From DATNBT01 sp964579765 (GTDB lineage: Bacteria; Acidobacteriota; Vicinamibacteria; Vicinamibacterales; CAVVIG01): a stretch of 25,453 bases of DNA. Under the pieces are notes generated by a model. It saw only the letters and a list, made by a program, of their open reading frames with translations, searched no databases and was not told the DNA's origin. The translations under genes and the position numbers were made by a program. The first letter of the stretch is position 1. Every line of letters begins with the position of its first letter. Below, one piece after another: positions 1 through 7,008 of the stretch. The stretch is from the NCBI GenBank assembly GCA_964579765.1, contig CAZOIK010000443.1, positions 1-25,453 on the forward strand, written 5' to 3'.

Positions 1-1
1 C

Positions 2-532
2 GAACTGCTCGCGGCGCGAGGTGGATTGCACGGACTCTTTCGATCAACGGCCGACGATCTCGGCCGCGCCGCCGGCATCGGCCCGGCGCGAGCGGCGCAG
101 CTGCTCGCGGCGATCGAGATCGGACGCCGGACGCTGACGCGCGCGCCGCACGAGCGCCCGCAGCTGCTCGCGCCGTCGCAGACCGCGGCGTTCCTGATGC
201 CGGCCTTCGGCGGCCGCATCGTCGAGCAGTTCGGTCTGGTGCTGCTCGACACCAAATACCGCGTGATCAGAACCGCGATAATCGCGTCCGGTACGCTCAA
301 CGCGACGGTCGTCGAGCCGCGCGACGTCCTTCGCGAAGCCGCCCTCGCGTCGGCCTTCGCGTTCGTCGTGTTTCACAACCACCCGTCGGGCGATCCGCGG
401 CCGAGCCGCGACGACGTGTCGTTGACGCGGCGGCTGCGGGCGGCGGGGACGCTCATCGGCATCGAGCTCGTCGATCACGTGATCCTCGGCGACGCCCGGT
501 ACTACAGTTTCAAGGAAGAACGACTCCTGTGA
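2..532 (+). CDS. radC: RadC-family JAB/MPN (JAMM) domain protein, 5' end cut off by the window
   Basis: The reading frame is open from base 2, so the true start lies upstream and this is a 5'-partial gene. The visible part begins with a helix-hairpin-helix-like segment (GIGPARAAQLLAAIEIGRR) and continues into the C-terminal JAMM metalloprotease-like domain. The zinc-binding signature HNHPSGDPRPSRDD is intact at about 375-416. RadC proteins are widespread and their cellular role remains unsettled; the old link to DNA repair is disputed, so no precise reaction can be given. The TGA stop overlaps the GTG start of larC by four bases, which points to translational coupling. The family assignment is firm, the function is not. 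The annotated TTG at 26 is only the first possible start inside the window and is not believed. Confidence 0.93.
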   Translation, partial: ELLAARGGLHGLFRSTADDLGRAAGIGPARAAQLLAAIEIGRRTLTRAPHERPQLLAPSQTAAFLMPAFGGRIVEQFGLVLLDTKYRVIRTAIIASGTLNATVVEPRDVLREAALASAFAFVVFHNHPSGDPRPSRDDVSLTRRLRAAGTLIGIELVDHVILGDARYYSFKEERLL

Positions 533-1731
533 GCCGCGTCCTGTACTTCGACTGCTTCTCGGGGATTGCCGGCGACATGGCGATCGGGGCCATGCTCGAC
601 GCCGGCCTGCCCTTTGACGCCCTGAAGGGCGCGCTCGGGAGCCTCGCGATGTCGGGGTATGAAGTGCACGCGACGCGGGTGGTGCGCGGCGGCATCTCGG
701 CGACGAAGTTCGCCGTCCGCGACACGACGGGCGCCGGCGGCGGCGCGCATCCGCATCGCCACCTGTCCGGCATCCTGAAGCTCGTGGACACCTCGGCGCT
801 GTCGCCGTCGGCGCGCGATCGCGCGCAGGCGATGTTCCAGCGGCTCGCGGAGGTCGAGGCCGCGATTCACGACATGCCGGTCGAGAAGGTCCACCTGCAC
901 GAAGTCGGCGCGCTCGACTCGATCATCGACGTCGTCGGCGCCGTGTACGGCCTCGAGTGGTTCGGTGTGGACCGGGTGGTGGCGTCGCCGCTCAACGTGG
1001 GCGGCGGCACGGTGACGTCCGCGCACGGCACGATCCCGGTGCCTGCGCCGGCGACCGTGAAGCTGCTGGCGGGCGCGCCGATCTACAGCGGCGACATCCA
1101 GAAGGAGCTCGTGACGCCCACCGGCGCGTTGATCGTCTCGTCGTACGCGGACGCGTTCGGTCCCGTGCCGGCGATGACCGTGGAGCAGGTCGGCTACGGC
1201 GCCGGCGACCACGACTTTCCGTCCACGGCGAACGTCCTGCGCGTGCTGGCCGGCGAAGCGATTTCGGGGGGCGCCGGCTTCGGCCGGCCCGACTCGCGCG
1301 TCGTCGTCCTCGAATGCGAAATCGACGACATGAACCCGCAGATCTTTGGCGTGGTCATGGATCGCCTCTACGCCGCCGGCGCGCTCGACGTCTTTTATGT
1401 GCCCGTGCAGATGAAAAAGAACCGTCCCGGCACGCTGCTGACCGTCGTGGCGCCGCCAGGCCTGCGGTCGGCCCTGGCGGACATCATCTTCGCCGAGACG
1501 ACGACGATCGGCCTGCGCTACTCGGAGGTCGATCGCGAGTGCCTGGTGCGCGAGCACGTGAGCGTCGCGACGCCGGCGGGCGAGGTCCGCATGAAAATCG
1601 CGCGCCGCGACGGACGCGTCGTCAACGCGGTGCCCGAGTTCGACGACTGCGCGAGGATCGCGGCGGCGAAGAACATGCCGGTCAAGGAAGTGCAAGCGCT
1701 GGCCGTCAAAGCCTGGGTGCAGGAATCGTGA
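529..1731 (+). CDS. larC: Nickel-pincer cofactor biosynthesis protein LarC
   Basis: LarC inserts nickel in the last step of making the nickel-pincer nucleotide cofactor used by lactate racemase-type enzymes. The 400-aa product opens with the family hallmark YFDCFSGIAGDMAIGAMLD. It has a short His-rich stretch (HPHRH, about residue 70), the mid-protein GALDSIIDVVGA segment, and the C-terminal ECEIDDMNPQ and ETTTIGLR motifs. In some lactobacilli the gene is split and joined by a frameshift; here it is one uninterrupted frame, including across the MKKNRPGT region. The GTG start overlaps the radC stop, and the TGA overlaps the metG GTG, each by four bases. No larB or larE is visible here, so the rest of the pathway must lie elsewhere if it is present. 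Family call is strong. Confidence 0.93.
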   Translation: MSRVLYFDCFSGIAGDMAIGAMLDAGLPFDALKGALGSLAMSGYEVHATRVVRGGISATKFAVRDTTGAGGGAHPHRHLSGILKLVDTSALSPSARDRAQAMFQRLAEVEAAIHDMPVEKVHLHEVGALDSIIDVVGAVYGLEWFGVDRVVASPLNVGGGTVTSAHGTIPVPAPATVKLLAGAPIYSGDIQKELVTPTGALIVSSYADAFGPVPAMTVEQVGYGAGDHDFPSTANVLRVLAGEAISGGAGFGRPDSRVVVLECEIDDMNPQIFGVVMDRLYAAGALDVFYVPVQMKKNRPGTLLTVVAPPGLRSALADIIFAETTTIGLRYSEVDRECLVREHVSVATPAGEVRMKIARRDGRVVNAVPEFDDCARIAAAKNMPVKEVQALAVKAWVQES

Positions 1732-3692
1732 GCCGTTTTTACATCACCACGCCGATCTACTACATCAACGCCGAGCCGCATCTCGGGCACGCGTATACGA
1801 CCATGATCGCCGACGCGTCGGCGCGCGCGCACCGTCTGCTTGGCGACGACGTCTTTTTTCTCACCGGCACCGACGAGCACGGCCAGAAAGTGGAGCGGGC
1901 GGCGAAGGCCGCCGGCGAGCCGACGAAGGCTTTTGCCGACCGGACATCCGAGAAGTTCCGGGCGTTGTCGGGCCTGCTGAACATCTCGAACGACGACTTC
2001 ATCCGCACGACCGAGCCGCGCCACTTCCAGGCGGCGCAGGAGCTGTGGCGATGCGTGAAGGAGCGCGGCTACATCTACAAGGGCAAGTACGAAGGCTGGT
2101 ACTGCACGGTTGACGAAGTGTTCGTGCCCGAAACGCAGCTCGTGGACGGCAAGTGTCCGACCTGCGGCGGCAAAGTAGAGAAGATCTCCGAGGAGAGCTA
2201 TTTCTTCAGACTCTCGGCCTTCCAGGATCGGCTGCGCGACCATTACACGAACAACCCCGACTTCGTCACGCCGCCGAACCGCCGCAACGAGATCGTTGCG
2301 TTTCTCGAGGGCGGCCTGCAGGATCTCAGCATCAGCCGGACGTCGTTCACCTGGGGCGTCCCGGTGCCCGACGACCCGGCGCACGTCATGTATGTCTGGT
2401 TCGACGCGCTGACCAACTACATGACGGCGGTCGGCTACGGCGACCCGACGCCCGCGGCCGTCGAGCGGTTCGAGCAGTACTGGCCGGCCGACGTGCACCT
2501 GATCGGCAAGGAGATCGTCCGCCAGCACGGCATCTACTGGCCGGCGTTTCTCATGGCCGCCGATCTGCCGATTCCGAAGCAGCTCGTCAGCCACGGCTGG
2601 TGGCTGATGGAAGGCGCGAAGATGTCGAAGTCGATCGGCAACGTGGTCCGGCCGAAGGACTACGTCGATCGATTCGGCGTGGACGCGTTCAGGTACTTTG
2701 TGATGCGGGAGATGGTGTTCGGCCAGGACGCCGACTTCACGGACGAGACGTTTCTCGGGCGTTACAACGCCGACCTGGCGAACGATCTCGGCAACCTGTG
2801 CAGCCGCGCGACGACGATGATCCACCGGTACTGCGGCGGTGTCGTGCCGGCGGCGAGCATGCACCTGCTCGAGCAGCCGGAGCTCGAGCTCTCGAATCTC
2901 GCCAACGCGCTGGTCGGCGCCGTCACCAAGCGCGCCCTCGCGTTCGAGTTCAGCTTCGCGCTGCGCGAAATCTGGGATGTGATCGGCGCGACGAACCGGT
3001 ATATCGTGACACGCGAGCCGTGGGTGCTCGCGAAGGACGCGTCGAAGCGGCCGCAGCTCGAGACGGCGCTCTATACGATCGCCGACACGCTGCGGGTCGT
3101 CGCCGAGCTCCTGCGGCCGTTCATTCCGGCCGGCGCCGAGCGCATTCTCGGCATGCTCGGGGTGGCGCCGGCGCCGCAGGCCTGGATCGGGCTGCGGCGC
3201 GGGACGCTCGAGGCGGGAACGCGGATCGGCGAGACGTCGCCGCTCTTTCCAAGAATCGAACAGACCGTGGAGGAACTGAGGAAGATGGCATCGGACGAAC
3301 AGTCAACGCCGGCACAGCCGCCGGCCGCACCGCCGGCACCAGCGGCTCCCGCCGCGGCAGAGCCCGCGCGCATCTCTTTCGACGATTTCATGAAGGTGGA
3401 GCTCCGCGTCGCGAAGGTGCTCGCCGCCGAGCGCGTGCCGAAGTCCAGCAAGCTGATCAAGCTGCTGGTGGACGTCGGCTCCGAGCAGCGCACCCTTGTC
3501 GCCGGCATCGCCGAAGCGTACGAGCCGGAGGCCCTCATCGGCCGCACGGTCGTCGTCGTCGTCAACCTGAAGCCGGCGAAGCTGATGGGCGTCGAGTCGA
3601 ACGGCATGGTGCTCGCCGCGAGCCCGGAGGGCGGTAAGCCGATGCTCGTGAGCTTCGACACGCCCCCTGAACCGGGGACGCGGGTGCGGTAG
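1728..3692 (+). CDS. metG: Methionine--tRNA ligase with C-terminal tRNA-binding (EMAP/Trbp111-like) domain
   Basis: Class I aminoacyl-tRNA synthetase that charges tRNA-Met in the cytoplasm. Length is 654 aa. The HIGH-type signature reads HLGH (18-21) and the KMSKS loop is intact at 298-302. The zinc-knuckle region has Cys126, Cys143 and Cys146 (CPTC), but the usual second Cys of the first pair is missing (YCTVDE instead of CxxC). After the anticodon-binding helical domain comes a Pro/Ala-rich linker (about 525-547) and then the dimerising tRNA-binding domain (about 549-654). The GTG at 1728 is chosen because it overlaps the larC stop and places YITTPIYYINAEPHLGH at the N-terminus, as in the family. 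The frame is open far upstream, but that part is out-of-frame shadow of larC. Confidence 0.96.
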   Translation: MSRFYITTPIYYINAEPHLGHAYTTMIADASARAHRLLGDDVFFLTGTDEHGQKVERAAKAAGEPTKAFADRTSEKFRALSGLLNISNDDFIRTTEPRHFQAAQELWRCVKERGYIYKGKYEGWYCTVDEVFVPETQLVDGKCPTCGGKVEKISEESYFFRLSAFQDRLRDHYTNNPDFVTPPNRRNEIVAFLEGGLQDLSISRTSFTWGVPVPDDPAHVMYVWFDALTNYMTAVGYGDPTPAAVERFEQYWPADVHLIGKEIVRQHGIYWPAFLMAADLPIPKQLVSHGWWLMEGAKMSKSIGNVVRPKDYVDRFGVDAFRYFVMREMVFGQDADFTDETFLGRYNADLANDLGNLCSRATTMIHRYCGGVVPAASMHLLEQPELELSNLANALVGAVTKRALAFEFSFALREIWDVIGATNRYIVTREPWVLAKDASKRPQLETALYTIADTLRVVAELLRPFIPAGAERILGMLGVAPAPQAWIGLRRGTLEAGTRIGETSPLFPRIEQTVEELRKMASDEQSTPAQPPAAPPAPAAPAAAEPARISFDDFMKVELRVAKVLAAERVPKSSKLIKLLVDVGSEQRTLVAGIAEAYEPEALIGRTVVVVVNLKPAKLMGVESNGMVLAASPEGGKPMLVSFDTPPEPGTRVR

Positions 3693-3702
3693 CACGGGCG
3701 GG

Positions 3703-5118
3703 ATGGGCCGGAAGGGCAGGATGGGACTCGTTGCGCTGCTCCTCGTGCTGTTCGCCGCGCCGGCGTTCGCGGCGGGCGGCGCGAATGAAGCGGCGACCGC
3801 TCGCCGGTTCGCGGCGATCCGCAATCAGCCGCTTGCGCTCGAGGCCTTTCTGCGCGCCATGCCGAAGGGCGGCGATCTGCACAACCATCTCTCAGGGTCG
3901 ATCTACGCCGAGAGCTACCTGCGCTGGGCCGCCGACGACAGGATGTGCCTCGTCGTGGCGACGTTTACGATCGTCGAGCCGCCGTGCGATGCGGGAGGTG
4001 GCAGGCCGACGGCAGCGGCGGTGGTCGCCGATGCCACGCTCTACAACGCAGCGATCGACGCGATGTCGATGCGCGACTGGCCGGACGGCCTCAACGGCCA
4101 CGACCACTTCTTCGAGGCGTTCGCGCGTTTCGGCGCCGCCTCGTCCGGACACGCCGGCGACATGCTGGCCGAAGTGACCTCGCGCGCGGCGGCCGAGCAC
4201 GTGAGCTATCTCGAGCTGATGGTGACGCCGGACGGCGGCGTCTCGCAGCGCCTCGGGCATGACGCCGGCTGGACTCCCGACTTCGCGCAGATGCGCGCGA
4301 AGCTGCTCGCGTCGGGCTGGTCCGAGGTCTTCGCGCAGGCGAAGCAGCGGCTCGACGCGTTCGAGGCGCGCCGCCGGGCGCTGCTCAAGTGCGGGTCGAG
4401 CGGCGCCGATCCCGGCTGTCTGGTCACAGTGCGCTACATCGCGCAGGTGGCGCGCGCCACGCCGCCCGAGGAAGTCTTCGCCGAGATCCTCGCGGGCTTC
4501 GAGCTGTGCACGAAGGAGCCCCGCGTGGTCGGTCTGAACCTGGTGCAGCCGGAAGACGCGCCGATCGCCGTCCGCGACTTCGAGCTGCACATGAAGATGA
4601 TCGAGTACTTGCGGCAGTACTATCCCGGCGTCCACATCTCGCTGCATGCCGGCGAGCTCGCCGACGGCCTGGTGCCGCCGGAGGTGCTTCGGTTCCATAT
4701 CCGCGACTCGGTCCGGATCGCCCACGCCGAGCGCATCGGCCACGGCACCGACGTGATGCAGGAAGACGATCCCGACGCCGTCCTGCGCGAGCTCGCGGCG
4801 AAGCGCGTGCTGGTGGAGATCAACCTCACCAGCAACGCGAGCATCCTCGGCGTGAAGGGCGCCCGTCACCCGTTGCGCACGTACCTCCAGCACGGCGTGC
4901 CCGTCGCGATCTCCACCGACGACTACGGCGTCGCGAGGTCGAGCCACACGCTCGAGTTCCTGCGGGCGGTTCAGGAACAGCACATCGACTACCTGACGAT
5001 GAAGCGAATGGTCCGGAATTCGATCGCGTACGCGTTCGCGGACGCCGAGACCAAGGCCAGGCTGACGCGAGACCTCGACAATGCCTTCCGACAGTTCGAG
5101 CAGCAGCAGGCTCATTGA
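3703..5118 (+). CDS. Exported adenosine deaminase-family metal-dependent hydrolase
   Basis: Member of the adenosine/AMP deaminase family, predicted to act outside the cytoplasm. The N-terminus has a basic n-region and a hydrophobic core ending AAPAFAA (signal peptide, cut near residue 23-24). Using this start, metal and active-site residues align with known adenosine deaminases: HNH at 60-62, HAGE at 315-318, GHG with His347, and STDD with Asp406/Asp407. At 471 aa it is longer than cytosolic adenosine deaminase (about 330-350 aa), with an insertion between the HNH motif and the barrel, as in secreted ADGF-type enzymes. An ATG at 3721 has a better Shine-Dalgarno (GGAAGG, 3710-3715), but it would remove the basic n-region, so the start is uncertain. 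The end overlaps tatD by 38 bases. Substrate (adenosine or another nucleoside) is inferred. Confidence 0.85.
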   Translation: MGRKGRMGLVALLLVLFAAPAFAAGGANEAATARRFAAIRNQPLALEAFLRAMPKGGDLHNHLSGSIYAESYLRWAADDRMCLVVATFTIVEPPCDAGGGRPTAAAVVADATLYNAAIDAMSMRDWPDGLNGHDHFFEAFARFGAASSGHAGDMLAEVTSRAAAEHVSYLELMVTPDGGVSQRLGHDAGWTPDFAQMRAKLLASGWSEVFAQAKQRLDAFEARRRALLKCGSSGADPGCLVTVRYIAQVARATPPEEVFAEILAGFELCTKEPRVVGLNLVQPEDAPIAVRDFELHMKMIEYLRQYYPGVHISLHAGELADGLVPPEVLRFHIRDSVRIAHAERIGHGTDVMQEDDPDAVLRELAAKRVLVEINLTSNASILGVKGARHPLRTYLQHGVPVAISTDDYGVARSSHTLEFLRAVQEQHIDYLTMKRMVRNSIAYAFADAETKARLTRDLDNAFRQFEQQQAH

Positions 5119-5902
5119 CAGCCACTGCCATCTGGCAGACGAGGTCTTCGCCGCCGATCTCGAGTTCGTGGTCGCGCGCGCGCGCGCGGCGGGACTCGAG
5201 CGCGTGCTGACGATTCTCGCGGCGGGCGACGAGCACGAAGAGGCGCAGGCGGCGCGCGTGGCGTCGCTGTGGCCCGACGTGCGCTTCTCGATTGGCGTTC
5301 ACCCGCACTCGGCGAAGGAGTACGCCGCCGCGCCCGATGCCGCCGCCGTGCGCGTGCAGCAGCAGGTCGCGCGCACCTCGGCGGCGCGCGCCGTCGGCGA
5401 AATCGGCCTCGACTACCACTACGACCTTGCGCCGCGCGATGTCCAGCAGGAGGTCTTCCGCGCGCAGCTGTCGCTCGCGCGCGAGCTCGATCTGCCCGTG
5501 GTCATCCACACGCGCGAGGCCGACGACGACACCGTGCGGATCCTGCGGGAAGAAGCGGCGCGGACGGGCCGCGGGCCGCTGCGCGGCGTGCTGCACTGTT
5601 TCACCGGCGGGCCCTCCCTCGCGCAGGCGGGCCTCGACCTCGGTTTTTACGTCTCGGTGTCCGGCATCGTCACGTTCCCGAAGGCGGCGGATCTGCGCGA
5701 GACGGTGCGCGCGGTGCCGCTCGATCGCGTGCTCATCGAGACCGACAGCCCGTTTCTCGCGCCGGTGCCGCACCGCGGGACGCGCAACGAGCCGTCGCAC
5801 GTGGCGCGCGTGGCGGACGCACTCGCCGCGATCCACGGGATTTCCCCCGACGAGGCGCGCCGGCAGACGGCCGCCAACTTCCACGCGCTCTTCCGCCCGT
5901 GA
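5081..5902 (+). CDS. tatD: TatD-family metal-dependent hydrolase / 3'-5' DNase
   Basis: TatD/YcfH-type TIM-barrel hydrolase, 273 aa, the usual family length. The metal-ligand motifs appear in order: DSHCH (His15, His17), GEIGLDYH (Glu107), HTREA (His143), LHCFTG (His172) and ETDSPFLAP (Asp222), followed by RNEP. Known members are Mg-dependent 3'-5' exonucleases or D-aminoacyl/tRNA quality-control-type hydrolases; the exact substrate cannot be read from sequence. The only in-frame start that keeps the DSHCH motif is the ATG at 5081, which lies inside the end of the deaminase gene. The Ser-rich first residues (MPSDSSSSSR) are therefore the other-frame reading of the deaminase's Gln-rich C-terminus. 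The overlap implies co-translation. Confidence 0.94.
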   Translation: MPSDSSSSSRLIDSHCHLADEVFAADLEFVVARARAAGLERVLTILAAGDEHEEAQAARVASLWPDVRFSIGVHPHSAKEYAAAPDAAAVRVQQQVARTSAARAVGEIGLDYHYDLAPRDVQQEVFRAQLSLARELDLPVVIHTREADDDTVRILREEAARTGRGPLRGVLHCFTGGPSLAQAGLDLGFYVSVSGIVTFPKAADLRETVRAVPLDRVLIETDSPFLAPVPHRGTRNEPSHVARVADALAAIHGISPDEARRQTAANFHALFRP

Positions 5903-5924
5903 TACAGTTCTAGCGGTATTTTCC

Positions 5925-6926
5925 GTGGAAAACTTCGCCAAAACGCCGCTGGCGCTCGATCAGATCTTCGAGCCGATCCGCGACGACCTCGAGCAGGTCG
6001 ATCGCGAGTTCGGGCGGCACGTGCAGTCGCAGGTCCAGCTCATTCCGACCATCGGGACGTACATCCAGACGAGCGGCGGCAAGCGCGTGCGTCCGGCGGT
6101 GCTGCTGATGGCGGCGCGGATTGCCGGCTACACGGGCGATCAGGGGGCGCTCTACGCCGCCGCAATCGAATTCATTCACACGGCGACGCTCGTCCACGAC
6201 GACATCATCGACGACTCGGAACTGCGGCGCGGCCGCCTGGCCGTGCACTCGCGCTGGGGCAACGACATCACGGTGCTCCTCGGCGACTACCTCTACATCA
6301 AGTCGATGGCGATGGCGCTCACCTACGACACGCTCGATATCGTCCGCCTGCTCTGCGACGTGACGATGAAGATGATCGAGGGCGAGCTCTACCAGTTGAC
6401 GAAGAACGGCGACGCGGACATCAGCGAAGACGAGCACTTCGACATCATCCGTCGCAAGACGGCGTACCTCTTCGGCGGCAGCGCCGAGATCGGCGGCCTG
6501 CTCGGCAAGGTGACGCCGGAGCGTCAGCAGGCGCTGCGCGAGTACGGCTTCAACCTCGGCATCGCGTTCCAGATCGTGGACGACCTGCTCGACTTCACGG
6601 GCGACACGGCCGCCGTCGGGAAGCCCATCGGCAGCGACCTGCGCGAGGGCAAGGTGACCCTGCCGCTCATCCACATGCTGCGGCACGCCAAGGACGGCCG
6701 TCCGGCCGACATCGTGCGCGAGGTCATCGCGACGCGCAGCGTGACACCGGAGGTCTGGCAGGAGCTGCTGTCGTATCTCAAGCAGCACGCGTCGATCGAC
6801 TACGCGACGAGGCGCGCCGAGGAATTCGCCGAGCGCGCCAAGGCGCCGCTCTACGCGTTCCCGTCGAGCGCGGAGCGCGACGCGCTGCTCGCGCTGCCGG
6901 ACTACGTGTTGTCGCGCGATCGTTAG
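5925..6926 (+). CDS. Polyprenyl diphosphate synthase (long-chain, IspB/HepT type)
   Basis: Trans-prenyltransferase that lengthens an allylic diphosphate with isopentenyl diphosphate, most likely for the quinone side chain. The 333-aa protein has GGKRVRP for substrate binding, the first Asp-rich motif DDIID at 92-96 and the second DDLLD at 219-223. The fifth residue before the first Asp is a small Ala (Ala87, in HTATLVHDD), the arrangement found in long-chain (C30-C50) synthases rather than FPP/GGPP synthases. Start is GTG at 5925. The frame is open upstream inside tatD but has no other ATG/GTG/TTG near the conserved N-terminus. Two AT-rich -10 candidates (TACAGT at 5903-5908 and TATTTT at 5917-5922) precede it. 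Chain length is inferred. Confidence 0.93.
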   Translation: MENFAKTPLALDQIFEPIRDDLEQVDREFGRHVQSQVQLIPTIGTYIQTSGGKRVRPAVLLMAARIAGYTGDQGALYAAAIEFIHTATLVHDDIIDDSELRRGRLAVHSRWGNDITVLLGDYLYIKSMAMALTYDTLDIVRLLCDVTMKMIEGELYQLTKNGDADISEDEHFDIIRRKTAYLFGGSAEIGGLLGKVTPERQQALREYGFNLGIAFQIVDDLLDFTGDTAAVGKPIGSDLREGKVTLPLIHMLRHAKDGRPADIVREVIATRSVTPEVWQELLSYLKQHASIDYATRRAEEFAERAKAPLYAFPSSAERDALLALPDYVLSRDR

Positions 6927-6945
6927 AGTCGTGCCTATCCGTCCC

Positions 6946-7003
6946 GTGTAGTGCCGGCCTTCAGGCCGGCGGCCTCGGGCGGACCTGAAGGTCCGCACTA
7001 CAC
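6946..7003. repeat. REPIN-like doublet: two inverted 25-nt REP-type palindromes
   Basis: Two 25-base units face each other across an 8-base spacer (6971-6978). The left unit is 6946-6970; the right unit is the reverse complement of 6979-7003. Each starts GTGTAGTGC and forms an 8-bp stem with a 2-base loop (6953-6960/6963-6970 and 6979-6986/6989-6996). The units match at 21 of 25 positions, and the four differences form two compensatory base pairs, so both hairpins are preserved. Each carries the tetranucleotide GTAG just 5' of the hairpin, the mark of REPs linked to RAYT (Y1-type) transposases. It occupies most of the gap before ligA, ending five bases before its start codon. No second copy was found in this window. 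Confidence 0.75.
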
Positions 7004-7008
7004 CAGAC

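Noticed and set aside
1405..1435. Possible programmed frameshift in larC at the MKKNRPGT region (A-rich run).
   Set aside because: The single frame already encodes both halves of LarC, so no frameshift is needed.
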